Below are positions 51,640 to 60,012 of a stretch of 64,000 nt of DNA, one piece after another. The stretch lies in assembly GCF_002933465.1 (NCBI RefSeq), contig NZ_PSZE01000015.1, forward strand, positions 62,001-126,000. Direction: 5' to 3'. Made by a program: the position numbers and the translations under genes. The notes under the pieces were generated by a model. It was not told the origin of the DNA. It ran no database searches and was given only the letters and a program-made list of their open reading frames with translations. Position 1 is the first letter of the stretch; each line of letters begins with the position of its first letter. The stretch comes from Nocardia nova (GTDB lineage: Bacteria > Actinomycetota > Actinomycetes > Mycobacteriales > Mycobacteriaceae).

Positions 51640-51910
51640 CCGTGCGGCGCACCTCGACCATCGATATGCAGTGGCCGGACGGGCCCGGAACCCAGCTCCG
51701 GCTGCTCGGGCGCGCACGAGACCTGTTGACGCCCAGCGACGGTGGTGAACCGGTTGTGCTGGGCGAGGACGCCATGCGCGCCCGCGTCAATTCCGTGACG
51801 CGCACGATCGAGGATATCTAGGCGCACCCCGCCCGTACCTGCTACTCGACGATGTCGCGGGCGCCTCCCTCATCGCCGGACTCGCCTACTCGCGATGCGT
51901 GCGCTCGCGG
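51640..51910 (+). pseudogene. DUF2889 protein, frameshifted and deleted
   Basis: VRRTSTIDMQWPDGPG, RLLGRARDLLTP and RARVNSVTRTIEDI end at a stop at 51821; in the next frame YLLLDDVAGASLIAGLAYSR follows (about 51835-51895). In intact DUF2889 proteins these are parts of one chain about 100 residues apart, so an internal deletion and a shift have occurred. The C-terminus is missing. DUF2889 genes often sit in CoA-linked catabolic clusters; their function is not known to me. Confidence 0.55.
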
Positions 51911-51978
51911 AGGTTCCGATCCTGGTGCGCGCCCTGCGCGCAGACGGGCGTCACTGACCAGGCCGGACGGCGCCGCCC

Positions 51979-52629
51979 TCACGCTATGGCGATGCCCCGC
52001 AGGCAGAATCGCACCAGATGCTCGCGGTCGGCCGCGGTCGGCACGGTACCGCTGTCGTGATAGCGCGAGGTCATGCCGAGGACCAGCGTCTGCACGAACA
52101 GCGCGGTGCGCTCGTGGTCGGCAATTCCGGCATCGGCCAGGATGGTGGCGAGCAGCTCCAGGATGCGGGCGTAGCCCACGGGTTCGATCTCACTCTCGCC
52201 CCTGGCGACCTGCCCGACATTCCACAGAATCACCGCACTCAGTTCCGATAGCCGGGGATCCTCGATCTGCGCGAGCACGCCGTCGATCCATGCCCGCACC
52301 CGATCGCCAACGCCCCTACATTTCGACACACGATGTTCGAGGTAGCTGTGCAGCGTCAGCAGCCCCTGCTCATAGGTCGCTACGATGACGTCGTCTCGAC
52401 TGCGAAAGTGCCGGTAGAACGCCTGATTCGTCATCCCGGCCGCGCGGACGATCTCGGCGACCGTGGGCACCTCGGTGCGCCCCTTGGCGAGCATGACCTC
52501 CTCGGTGGTCCGGATCAGTTTCTTCACTTCGTCGTCGTAGCGCGCCTGCCTGGCCGGATTCGCGACCCGGCGCAGATAGCGGCCGCCGGGCACAACCGAT
52601 TCGGCGGCTTTCCGACTGCCGTCGGACAC
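51979..52629 (-). CDS. TetR-family transcriptional regulator
   Basis: A 216-residue TetR regulator: YDDEVKKLIRTTEEVMLAKGRTEVPTVAEIVRAAGMTNQAFYRHFRSRDDVI (HTH; key parts VAEIVRAAGMTNQAFYRHF) and a ligand domain with GVGDRVRAWIDGVLAQIEDP. The GTG at 52629 has GGGAG upstream. It is separated by ~45 bases from the MarR gene on the same strand. Together they flank the CoA-transferase/AtuA genes. Confidence 0.75.
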   Translation of the reverse strand: MSDGSRKAAESVVPGGRYLRRVANPARQARYDDEVKKLIRTTEEVMLAKGRTEVPTVAEIVRAAGMTNQAFYRHFRSRDDVIVATYEQGLLTLHSYLEHRVSKCRGVGDRVRAWIDGVLAQIEDPRLSELSAVILWNVGQVARGESEIEPVGYARILELLATILADAGIADHERTALFVQTLVLGMTSRYHDSGTVPTAADREHLVRFCLRGIAIA

Positions 52630-52675
52630 TTGTGGACTCCCTACTTTCAGAACTCTGGTTTGGGGAATGACGTTC

Positions 52676-53143
52676 TTACTTCAGCGACCGGTTCCCGCCG
52701 GTGCGATCACGGTAGGCCGCGGCCTTCGGTTCGATGGCGCGGGCGGCACTCTCCAGCGCGGTGATCAGTTCCTTCGCTTCGGCGTCGGGCAGGTCCGCGA
52801 AGAGCGTGAGCAACGTGGGCGTGGCGTCCAACTCCGGGGAATCGGCGAGCAATTTCACCAGTGCGGGTGTGCCTTTCACGAGGCTGCGCCGACGATCGCC
52901 GGGATCCGTCCCGATTTCCAGGAGTCCTCGCCCGGACAGTTCGGCAACCACCGTGGAGACCCGGCTCTGCGCGAATCCGGAGCGACGGGCGATTTCGCCG
53001 ACCGTCAGCCCGTCCTGCACCCGCAGACAGTCGAGGACGGCCACCTCGGTACCGGTCAGGGAGTTGTCCACGGCCAAATGCATCGAAGTCAGCGCGGCAT
53101 TCGACAACGCCCGCCCCAGCCGACGCAGCTCCGACAGATCCAT
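52676..53143 (-). CDS. MarR-like winged-helix regulator
   Basis: A 155-residue regulator. DNSLTGTEVAVLDCLRVQDGLTVGEIARRSGFAQSRVSTVVAELSGRGLLEIGTDPGDRRRSLV contains the winged helix (recognition helix AQSRVSTVVAEL, wing TDPGDRRRSLV). ATG 53143 gives a usual MarR length; an in-frame start at 53188 would overlap the operator. It is divergent from the CoA-transferase gene with a ~100-base intergenic region that holds an imperfect palindrome, so it most likely regulates that gene and itself. Confidence 0.75.
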   Translation of the reverse strand: MDLSELRRLGRALSNAALTSMHLAVDNSLTGTEVAVLDCLRVQDGLTVGEIARRSGFAQSRVSTVVAELSGRGLLEIGTDPGDRRRSLVKGTPALVKLLADSPELDATPTLLTLFADLPDAEAKELITALESAARAIEPKAAAYRDRTGGNRSLK

Positions 53144-53189
53144 GCGCCCAGTATCCCAAATCGATAGGTGACAACTTACATCTGCCATG

Positions 53190-53209
53190 ATACATCTCTA
53201 GTGATGCAT
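53190..53209. promoter_or_regulatory. Imperfect palindrome between marR-type and CoA-transferase genes
   Basis: ATACATC-TCTAGT-GATGCAT has 7-base arms with one mismatch and lies in the divergent promoter, 33 bases before the CoA-transferase start. Size and position suit a MarR dimer site. Confidence 0.5.
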
Positions 53210-53241
53210 TATTCCTGCTCCCTCTCGTATCAGGAGTTCAC

Positions 53242-54744
53242 GTGACCGATCCGCTGACCGCCCGGCTCACAGCCGCTATCGCCGCCCCGGCGTCCGACGA
53301 CGCGTTCGATCCGGTCGCGGAGCTCGCGAACGTGCTCGGCCCGCTCGGGATGTCGGCCACCGACGCCGGCGGGTCGCTGACCTTCCACGGCGCCGATCCG
53401 ATCGTCCCGAGCACTCTGCGTCTGGGCGGGGCGGCCGCGATCGCCCTGGCGGCCAAATCGGTGGCGGTAGCGAAGTTGTGGCGGCTGCGGGGCGGCAACG
53501 AACAGGACATTACCGTCGACCTGCGCTCGGCGCCCCGGCGGCTGTGCCCGATGTATGAGAAGAAATGGGAACTGCTCGGCGGATATCCCCCGCGGATGAA
53601 TGCGATCGCCGGCAACGGGCTGAGCCTCACCTTCCACCGGACCGCCGACGACCGATGGATGATGCCGGTCAATCTGTATCCCAAACTGAACGTCGCGGCG
53701 CAGCGACTGCTCGGGACCCCCGACGACCGATCGGCGGTGTCCGCGGCCGTGGCCCGATGGAAGGCGAGCGAACTCGAGGACGCCGCCGAAGAAGCCGGCG
53801 TGGTCATCCCCATGGTGCGCAGCGCCACCGAGTTCCTGGACGAATCCCAGTACCGCGAGGTCCTGGCCGCGATGCCGCTGATCGAGATCACCAAGATCGG
53901 CGACAGCGCCCCCGAGCCGTTGCCTGCGGGGGTTTCCGATCCGCTCCAGGGAATTCGCGCACTGGGGATGGGGCACGTCATCGCCGGCGCCGGGGCCGGA
54001 CGGGCCCTGGCACTGCACGGCGCCGACGTGTTGAATCTGTGGCGCCCCAACGAAATCGAGCACGACGCCACCTATTACACGGCCAACGTCGGCATGCGTT
54101 CGTCGACCGTCGACCCCTACTCGGCGGACGGCTCCGCGCGGATCCGGTCGCTGCTCGCCGACGCCGACGTGTTCTTCGCGAACCGGCGCCCCGGCTACCT
54201 CGAGAAGATCGGCCTGTCCGCGGCAGAGGCCGCGCAGGTGCGGCCCGGCATCGTGCACGCCACGGTGTCACTGCACGGCGAGCACGGCCCGTGGGCGCAG
54301 CGTATCGGGTTCGACCAGGTGGCCGGCGCCGTCAGCGGAATGATGGAACTCGAAGGCGCCGACGGGAAGCCCGCATTGCCACCGATCGGGGTGGTCAACG
54401 ACTACATCGTGTCCTGGCTGCTGGCGGCGGGGGTGACCGAGGCGTTGATGCGCCGCGCCCGGCACGGCGGAAGCTACCGCGTCCACGTGTCGCTGACCCG
54501 TGTCGCGCTCTGGGTCCTCGGGCTCGGCATCTTCGACCAGGACTATGCCCGGCACACCGCGGGCACCGGCGAACTCCACGCCTATCTGCCGCCGCAGACC
54601 TTCACCGCGGACACCCCGCTGGGGCCCTATCAAGGGGTCACCGACCAGGTGGTGATGTCACGGACGCCCGGCCGCTACCGGACGGTCCTGGTGCCCCGCG
54701 GATCGAGTCGCCCCGAATGGCTACCACGTAACCTCGCGAACTGA
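53242..54744 (+). CDS. Class III CoA-transferase with long N-terminal region
   Basis: A 500-residue CaiB/BaiF-superfamily protein. The second half carries the recognisable parts: GRALALHGADVLNLWRPNE around 252-271, VFFANRRPGYLEKIGLS around 310-326, and the catalytic aspartate Asp358 in RIGFDQVAGAVSGMMELEG. The first ~235 residues look like a second, degenerate transferase-like half (IALAAKSVAVAKLW, VDLRSAPRRL) rather than a signal or other domain. The total is about 100 longer than usual. It starts at GTG 53242 and is followed after 11 bases by the AtuA-like gene. It probably activates that pathway's acid. Confidence 0.75.
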   Translation: MTDPLTARLTAAIAAPASDDAFDPVAELANVLGPLGMSATDAGGSLTFHGADPIVPSTLRLGGAAAIALAAKSVAVAKLWRLRGGNEQDITVDLRSAPRRLCPMYEKKWELLGGYPPRMNAIAGNGLSLTFHRTADDRWMMPVNLYPKLNVAAQRLLGTPDDRSAVSAAVARWKASELEDAAEEAGVVIPMVRSATEFLDESQYREVLAAMPLIEITKIGDSAPEPLPAGVSDPLQGIRALGMGHVIAGAGAGRALALHGADVLNLWRPNEIEHDATYYTANVGMRSSTVDPYSADGSARIRSLLADADVFFANRRPGYLEKIGLSAAEAAQVRPGIVHATVSLHGEHGPWAQRIGFDQVAGAVSGMMELEGADGKPALPPIGVVNDYIVSWLLAAGVTEALMRRARHGGSYRVHVSLTRVALWVLGLGIFDQDYARHTAGTGELHAYLPPQTFTADTPLGPYQGVTDQVVMSRTPGRYRTVLVPRGSSRPEWLPRNLAN

Positions 54745-54755
54745 AAGTCGTTGAC

Positions 54756-56522
54756 ATGAAAGAACATTCCGTACGGATAGCGAACTTCTCCGGGTATCTG
54801 GGCGACCGCTTCACCGCCCTGAGCGAGGCGCTGGCCGGTGATCCGGTCGACGTCCTGGTCGGCGACTATCTGGCCGAGATCACGATGGCCGGCGTCTCCG
54901 CCGGATTCACCTCCGACCCGAAAGCCCTCGGCGACTTCTTCGCCAAATACTTTCTCGACCAACTCCGCCCGCACCTGCGCATCATCGAGGAACGCGGCAT
55001 CAAGGTGGTCGTCAACGCCGGTGCGTTCAATCCCGCCGGACTGGCCGAGGCCGTGCGCGCCGATATCGACTCCGCTGGAACACATCTCACCGTTGCGCAC
55101 GTCGACGGCGACGATCTGCTCGACCGGCTCGACGAACTCCGCGACGCCGGGCACCAGCTCGGCCATCTCGATACCGGGGAGCCGTTCACCGCGCACGGCG
55201 AAAATCCGCTGGCGGCCAACGCCTATCTCGGCGGCTGGGGCATCACCGCCGCACTCGCCGGCGGGGCCGATATCGTCATCTGCGGACGCGTCACCGACGC
55301 CTCCCTGGTCCTCGGACCGGCGGCCTGGTGGCACGAATGGGCGTCCGACGCGTGGGACGAGCTCGCGGGCGCGGTGGTGGCCGGTCACATCATCGAGTGC
55401 GGCGCGCAGGCCGTCGGCGGGAACTTCGCGGGTTTCACCGCACTGCCGCGATTCCTCGCCCCGGGCTTCCCGATCGCCGAAATCGCCGGCGACGGAAGCA
55501 GTGTCATCACCAAGCACAGCACCGACGAGGGAGCGGTCACCGTCGACACTGTCACCGCGCAGCTCGTCTACGAGATCCAGGGTCCCCTGTACCTCAATCC
55601 CGATGTCACCGTCCATCTCGACACCGTCGAACTCGAACAACTCGGGCCGGACCGGGTGCGGGTGCACTCCGCGGTAGGTTCTCCCCCGCCGCCGACCACC
55701 AAGGTATCGATCTTCACGCCGGGCGGGTACCGGATCGCGATCAACACCTATCTCACCGGGCTGGACATCGATGCCAAATTCGAGCTGTTGGCAGCCCAGC
55801 TCGAGGACTTGGCCGCAGACACCGAGATCGACGACCTCGCGGTATCGCGCCTGGGCCGGCCCGAAACCGATCCGCAGAATCAGGACGCCGCGACCGTATG
55901 CGTCCGGATCGCCGCCACCGCGCCCACCCGTGAGCCACTGTTGCACCTCCAGCGATCGTTCGGCGCCCTGGGCCTCAGCAGTTTTCCCGGATACATGGGT
56001 GGGGACACCAGCGGTCCGAAACCGATCATCGAGTACTGGCCGGGCCTGCTCCCCCAAGAGGCAGTACCGCACCGAGTCGTCTTCGCCGACGGCGACCAGC
56101 AGACCATCGCGCCGCCGGCGAAGACCGAACCGTTCACCGGCCAGCCGGTCCACGAGGAACCCGGCAGCTATGAGCCGGGACCGACCGAGCGAGCGCCCTT
56201 GGGGCGCATCGCCTTCGCGCGCAGCGGCGACAAGGGCGGCAACAGCAATGTCGGAATCTGGACCGACGACCCGCACGCCTGGCCGTGGTTGCGCTCGCTG
56301 CTGACCACCGAGCGCCTGACCGAATTGCTGCCCGAGACCGCCGCCGCAGGCGCACTGCGGCACGAGTTTCCGCACCTGCGGGCCGTCCATTTCGTCCTAC
56401 CCGGACTCCTGGGCCGCGGCGGCTCGAGCAACCTGCGGCTCGACAGCATCGGAAAAGCGGTCAGTGAGTACCTACGCGCGCGTGTGGTCGATATCCCCGT
56501 CGAACTGCTCGAACCGCGGTGA
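54756..56522 (+). CDS. AtuA-like (DUF1446) protein
   Basis: A 588-residue protein with an N-terminal DUF1446 domain (residues ~5-450: IANFSGYLGDRFTAL, DVLVGDYLAEITMAG, KVVVNAGAFNPAGLAEAV, DIVICGRVTDASLVLGP, GHIIECGAQAVGGNF) and a C-terminal AtuA-like domain (RIAFARSGDKGGNSNVGIW). AtuA is part of the acyclic terpene (citronellol/geranyl-CoA) utilisation gene set in Pseudomonas, but its reaction is not established. Coupled to the CoA-transferase by an 11-base gap. It suggests an isoprenoid or branched substrate; no geranyl-CoA carboxylase genes are seen. Confidence 0.8.
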   Translation: MKEHSVRIANFSGYLGDRFTALSEALAGDPVDVLVGDYLAEITMAGVSAGFTSDPKALGDFFAKYFLDQLRPHLRIIEERGIKVVVNAGAFNPAGLAEAVRADIDSAGTHLTVAHVDGDDLLDRLDELRDAGHQLGHLDTGEPFTAHGENPLAANAYLGGWGITAALAGGADIVICGRVTDASLVLGPAAWWHEWASDAWDELAGAVVAGHIIECGAQAVGGNFAGFTALPRFLAPGFPIAEIAGDGSSVITKHSTDEGAVTVDTVTAQLVYEIQGPLYLNPDVTVHLDTVELEQLGPDRVRVHSAVGSPPPPTTKVSIFTPGGYRIAINTYLTGLDIDAKFELLAAQLEDLAADTEIDDLAVSRLGRPETDPQNQDAATVCVRIAATAPTREPLLHLQRSFGALGLSSFPGYMGGDTSGPKPIIEYWPGLLPQEAVPHRVVFADGDQQTIAPPAKTEPFTGQPVHEEPGSYEPGPTERAPLGRIAFARSGDKGGNSNVGIWTDDPHAWPWLRSLLTTERLTELLPETAAAGALRHEFPHLRAVHFVLPGLLGRGGSSNLRLDSIGKAVSEYLRARVVDIPVELLEPR

Positions 56523-56827
56523 CCTCTTCCGAGCGCTTCGGGTAGCTCGAACGCACGCACGGAGTTTTCCCACAGCATGGCCACCGGAACCAGACCCCGA
56601 TCGGGGATCACGTCGATATCGGCGGGCCCCCGAGCGGGGCGCCGTCGCTTTCGGGGCGACGGCGCGATCGGACAGATCGATCCCAAACGCGAGTTCGCCG
56701 TCAACTCGAAGATCCGACTACCTGATTACCTACCGAAGGGTTGCATGACGAGGCACTAGGAGTCGGCCCGCCTGGTCGGCGCGGCTCGGTCCGAGTCGTC
56801 GTGCGTGTCGCTTTCGTTGCGGGTAGG
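56523..56827. other. Intergenic stretch with a possible remnant
   Basis: No complete gene is found. On the minus strand DIDVIPDRGLVPVAMLWENS followed by VRAFELPEAL (about 56645-56550) looks protein-like and could be the end of an amidohydrolase-type enzyme, but no start or flanking domain can be found and the assignment is weak. Confidence 0.25.
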
Positions 56828-57688
56828 TCAGAAAGTCGGCTGCTGCGGGCGGAGTCGCACATACCCGCCGGCATCGACGCGCATCTGCATACCAGTGACA
56901 TAGCGGGACGCGTCCGAGAGCAGGAACAGCACCATCTCCGAAATGTCCTCGGGTTCGACGAAGGGCACATTCATCGGGCTCATCAAGGAAAATCCGGGCA
57001 GCGCGTCCTCGAGCGTCGGATGATCCAGATCCGGACGGAACTGCCGGTACATCACCTCGCTCTTGAGCATATTCGTGTTGCAGTTCGTCGGATGCACCGC
57101 GTTGGCCCGAATCCCCTTGGGGCCGAGAACAATTGCGAGATCATTGATGAAGGATGCGACCATCCGCTTGGCCAGCGAGTACCCCAGGCCGCCTGTGCCG
57201 TACGCGGGATTGGCCGCGGTACCGTTCATCATCGCCGCCAAGCTGCCGATGGCGACGATCGAGCCGCCGGCGCTCACGTGTGGCAGCGCCGCCTCGATGG
57301 CGTTGACGACACCGTTGAAGTCCACTGTGAACCCGTCCATGAACGCCTGTGGATCATCCGAGCCGAGCGGACAGATACCCGCGTTGGCCACGACACCGTC
57401 GATCTTGCCGAACGCTGCCACACCCTCCTCGACGGCCTTCGCGAGCGCCTGCCGATCGCGCACATCGGCGATCGTGGTGAGCATCCGGCCGCCGGCCGCG
57501 CCGACCAGGCGCGCCGTCTCGGCCAGGTCATCCGGGGTCGCCAGCGCATAGTCGTTGGTCTTGACGTCCTCACAGATGTCGACGCCGATGATGTTGGCCC
57601 CCTCTGCGGCGAGCCGCACCGCATGCGAGCGGCCCTGACCGCGAGCGGCGCCGGTGATGAAGACGACTTTGTCTTGCACACGTCCCAT
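56828..57688 (-). CDS. Mycofactocin-type short-chain dehydrogenase
   Basis: A 286-residue SDR with VVFITGAARGQGRSHAVRLA and the family-specific insert ICEDVKTNDYALATPDDLAETARL, then ANAGICPLG. Catalytic residues lie in IGSLAAMM and LGYSLAKRMVAS, and the end is TGMQMRVDAGGYVRL. The group is associated with mycofactocin and keeps its NAD tightly bound. AAGGA precedes the ATG at 57688. A ferredoxin gene lies 38 bases upstream on the same strand, an arrangement usual for alcohol oxidation linked to P450 or mycofactocin redox systems. Confidence 0.8.
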   Translation of the reverse strand: MGRVQDKVVFITGAARGQGRSHAVRLAAEGANIIGVDICEDVKTNDYALATPDDLAETARLVGAAGGRMLTTIADVRDRQALAKAVEEGVAAFGKIDGVVANAGICPLGSDDPQAFMDGFTVDFNGVVNAIEAALPHVSAGGSIVAIGSLAAMMNGTAANPAYGTGGLGYSLAKRMVASFINDLAIVLGPKGIRANAVHPTNCNTNMLKSEVMYRQFRPDLDHPTLEDALPGFSLMSPMNVPFVEPEDISEMVLFLLSDASRYVTGMQMRVDAGGYVRLRPQQPTF

Positions 57689-57726
57689 GGGTTGTTGTCC
57701 TTCGTATCGGGTCGGTCGGTTGAGGA

Positions 57727-57903
57727 TCAGCGGACGGCGATCGCCCGTTCGGGGCAGGCCGCGATGTTCTCGTCCAGAGGTTCGGTGACGTCCCGGTCGA
57801 CCGGCACCGTGTAACCGAGATCGTCGATGTCGAACACCTCGGGGGCAACCGCATAGCAGCGGGCGTGACCGGAACATTCGGTGGTGTCGATGGCGAGTTT
57901 CAT
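57727..57903 (-). CDS. [3Fe-4S]-type ferredoxin
   Basis: This 58-residue gene encodes MKLAIDTTECSGHARCYAVAP ending ENIAACPERAIAV (shown in parts ECSGHARCYAVAP and AACPERAI). Three cysteines (10, 16 and the CP near 50) and the GH pair match the small ferredoxins that feed actinobacterial P450s with electrons. The start at ATG 57903 has an AGCAGG sequence upstream. No P450 is in the window, so its partner must lie elsewhere or be the SDR/oxidoreductase system downstream. Confidence 0.8.
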   Translation of the reverse strand: MKLAIDTTECSGHARCYAVAPEVFDIDDLGYTVPVDRDVTEPLDENIAACPERAIAVR

Positions 57904-58048
57904 GGGCCTGCTTTCGAGAGCGGCGAAACGTACGAGAGGATTAGTAGGCCCGTCCGCCGACGCTAGATGAGACTTGAACGGAAGTCGAGTCTCGTGAGAT
58001 CAGATTCTCCGCGCTCGATAGTAGCGCCAGACCTCCTCGTTGTCGAGA

Positions 58049-58070
58049 CCTGTATTACATAGATAGATAC
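58049..58070. promoter_or_regulatory. GTATTACATAGATAGATAC element
   Basis: CTGTATTACATAGATAGATACG lies 146 bases upstream of the ferredoxin gene; the half-site GTATTAC matches the elements at 23800 and 45444. Probably the operator of the ferredoxin/SDR unit. From 57904 to 58300 no gene is recognised. Confidence 0.35.
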
Positions 58071-58300
58071 GTTGCGATCACCGACACCGCCGAGTCACCC
58101 TGCGGATGGCGGATCCGGCCGCCTTCGACGACTGCACCCTGTCAACACCCGCCCGATGACGACGCCGTCCCGCGGCCGGCCCTATACAGCAGTCACGGTA
58201 TTCACGCCGGCGGCAACTGACCTCGCAAGAGAAGGTAGGCCAGTACGCGCACGATCTCCTCGATCGGTTCGACTGCATCGATAACAAGCAAGATGCTCCA

Positions 58301-58564
58301 TCAGTCCCACAGCCGGCAATACGGCAGTACGGGCAGATCGGAACTCACTTTGCCGTCCACCAGTACGTGTATTTCGGACGGCCATTTACCAATCGCCTCC
58401 GCGAAGTTCCGCCCCTGACTCAGGGTCGCGCGGAACTCCAGCAGCAACCCGTCGGCGAGCAAACGGACTCGGCATTGTTCGGCGCGGCGCCGATAGCCAC
58501 GGTTTCCCGTTACACCCCTGTCGTCACGGCCGACCGCCTGTGCCGCTTCACGTTTCGAGACCAT
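58301..58564 (-). CDS. Possible small unidentified protein
   Basis: An 87-residue frame from ATG 58564 (GGAAAG 9 bases upstream) ends with a plausibly folded part, LLADGLLLEFRATL, NFAEAIGKWPSEIHVLVDGK and LPVLPYCRLWD. The AAGTATACTA operator-like element lies about 52 bases upstream of its start, as for a true promoter. No family is recognised, and the first 35 residues are arginine-rich as in shadow frames, so it may be a remnant or spurious. Confidence 0.3.
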   Translation of the reverse strand: MVSKREAAQAVGRDDRGVTGNRGYRRRAEQCRVRLLADGLLLEFRATLSQGRNFAEAIGKWPSEIHVLVDGKVSSDLPVLPYCRLWD

Positions 58565-58611
58565 GTGGCGTCTTTCCGATCGATATTCGGCTACCCGCCC
58601 CCGAGTAATCC

Positions 58612-58632
58612 AACTAAGTATACTACGTGAGA
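58612..58632. promoter_or_regulatory. AAGTATACTA operator-like element
   Basis: AACTAAGTATACTACGTGAG contains the palindrome AGTATACT. The 10-mer AAGTATACTA is identical to 40189-40198 before the MaoC-like gene, followed in both cases by a GTGA-like context (AAGTGA, CGTGAG). Confidence 0.4.
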
Positions 58633-58690
58633 CCAGATTGCCAAAGACCTCCGATCCGACGCGAAACTCGCGCACGCGCCTACCCGACTG

Positions 58691-59323
58691 TCAGACCGGA
58701 TCGAACTTGTCGATGAGCCAGCGTCCACCCTCGCGCACAAGACCGACGCGAACGCTGCTCGCCGAGTCCGCGGGCTGCGGGGAGTCGGCACTCGTCGTTC
58801 GCTGATTTACGAAGATGAGCACCGTCGCCTTGCCGTCATCGACGGTCACCGCGCCGACCGCCTGCACCGTCGCCGTCGTCGCTATCTTTTTCTGCTTCGA
58901 TGCGGGCGCGACCACGTCGCCGGTGAATCTGGTGTAGTAGTCGCGGAAGTCGCCGGTCAACATGTCCTTGGCCTTCGCCAGATCGGCGTCCACGGTCGCG
59001 GGCTGGTAGGACAGGATCGATTCGGCGCCCTCGCGGGCGGCCTGTTCGACGGCGATGGTGTCGGCCCGTCGGTCACGGGCGTGCTGGGTCCGTACGAACA
59101 GTATCGACGAGGCGACCACGCCGAGAATCGTGACGAGCAGCAGCGCCGCGACCATCGTCCTGCGGCGCCATGCGCCGCGCCCGTGCCGGGTGCCGGTATC
59201 GGGCTCGGACACCGGCGCCTCGCGCAACGACGCTGTCCCGGAATCGGTTTCGGCTGCCACCTCGATCTCGGTATCGGTATCGGTATCGGACTGTGGTCCC
59301 GGCTTGGTATCCACTGCACTCAT
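58691..59323 (-). CDS. Mce-associated membrane protein
   Basis: A 210-residue Mam protein. An acidic, disordered N-terminus with an Asp-Thr run (residues ~10-25) is followed by one membrane segment (MVAALLLVTILGVVASSILF, about 57-76) and an extracytoplasmic part. That part contains LTGDFRDYYTRFTGDVVAPASKQK and the typical end VRVGLVREGGRWLIDKFDPV. Such proteins are encoded after mceF and are thought to stabilise the Mce lipid importer at the membrane. Its ATG overlaps the preceding stop by 4 bases. Confidence 0.8.
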   Translation of the reverse strand: MSAVDTKPGPQSDTDTDTEIEVAAETDSGTASLREAPVSEPDTGTRHGRGAWRRRTMVAALLLVTILGVVASSILFVRTQHARDRRADTIAVEQAAREGAESILSYQPATVDADLAKAKDMLTGDFRDYYTRFTGDVVAPASKQKKIATTATVQAVGAVTVDDGKATVLIFVNQRTTSADSPQPADSASSVRVGLVREGGRWLIDKFDPV

Positions 59324-60012
59324 GGCACGAACTCCACATCTGTTACGAGCATCCGATCGGCGGTGCGGTGCACGGTCATTCGCAACCGCCAGGCCTGTGG
59401 ATCCTGATTTCCGCCACCAGCGCCGCCGTCGACGTGAGTCGTTTTCACGTTCGCGGCGACGATGACGTGGGCGGTGTCGTGGTCCACCGACTCGATCCCG
59501 GCTTCGGTGATCTCCCCCTGTGAGGTCGACTTGGCCTGTTTGACCACGGCGACGAACGACGCGGATCGACTGGCGAAGTCGTCGTGGAACTTCCCTCCCG
59601 AACCATCCAATATCCGCTGCACATCCGAATCCGCGTTGTCCCATCGGATGGTGGTGAGGTTCAGGGCACCCTGACGGGCGGTGCTCAGATATGCGGCACG
59701 CTCGGAGTCGTCATGGTGCAGATCCGACAGATCCTTCCACTGCCACGCGGCCACGCCCACCACGACCAGCGGCACCGCGGCGGCCGCGGCCAGCGCAATC
59801 GTGCGAGGCCGAACGGCGCGAATTCGCTTGCCGGCATGGAGTATTCGCCGAGACAGCCGACGGCGTGCGGTGGACTGCTCCGCGCCGGATGGCGAGCTGG
59901 TCGTTTCGCCGGCGACGTCGTCGGCAACAGCAGCGGAATCCGCGGCAGTGGGCTCCGCCGTGCCGGCCGGCGCGCCGGTCACCGACCCGTCGGCGTCATC
60001 ATCGTCTGCCAT
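59320..60012 (-). CDS. Mce-associated membrane protein
   Basis: A 230-residue Mam protein. After an Ala/Asp/Thr-rich cytoplasmic region of ~70 residues comes one membrane segment (TIALAAAAAVPLVVVGVAAW) and an extracytoplasmic domain with GALNLTTIRWDNADSDVQRILDGSGGKFHDDF in which FHDDF is the typical Mam feature, and HRTADRMLVTDVEFVP at the end. GGAG precedes the ATG, which lies 34 bases inside the 3' end of mceF, so translation is coupled. Confidence 0.8.
   Translation of the reverse strand: MADDDDADGSVTGAPAGTAEPTAADSAAVADDVAGETTSSPSGAEQSTARRRLSRRILHAGKRIRAVRPRTIALAAAAAVPLVVVGVAAWQWKDLSDLHHDDSERAAYLSTARQGALNLTTIRWDNADSDVQRILDGSGGKFHDDFASRSASFVAVVKQAKSTSQGEITEAGIESVDHDTAHVIVAANVKTTHVDGGAGGGNQDPQAWRLRMTVHRTADRMLVTDVEFVP

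Noticed and set aside
59266..59290. A short tandem repeat GGTATC
   Set aside because: Three copies encode the Asp-Thr run in the disordered N-terminus of a mam protein; ordinary low-complexity coding sequence, not a regulatory repeat or CRISPR.
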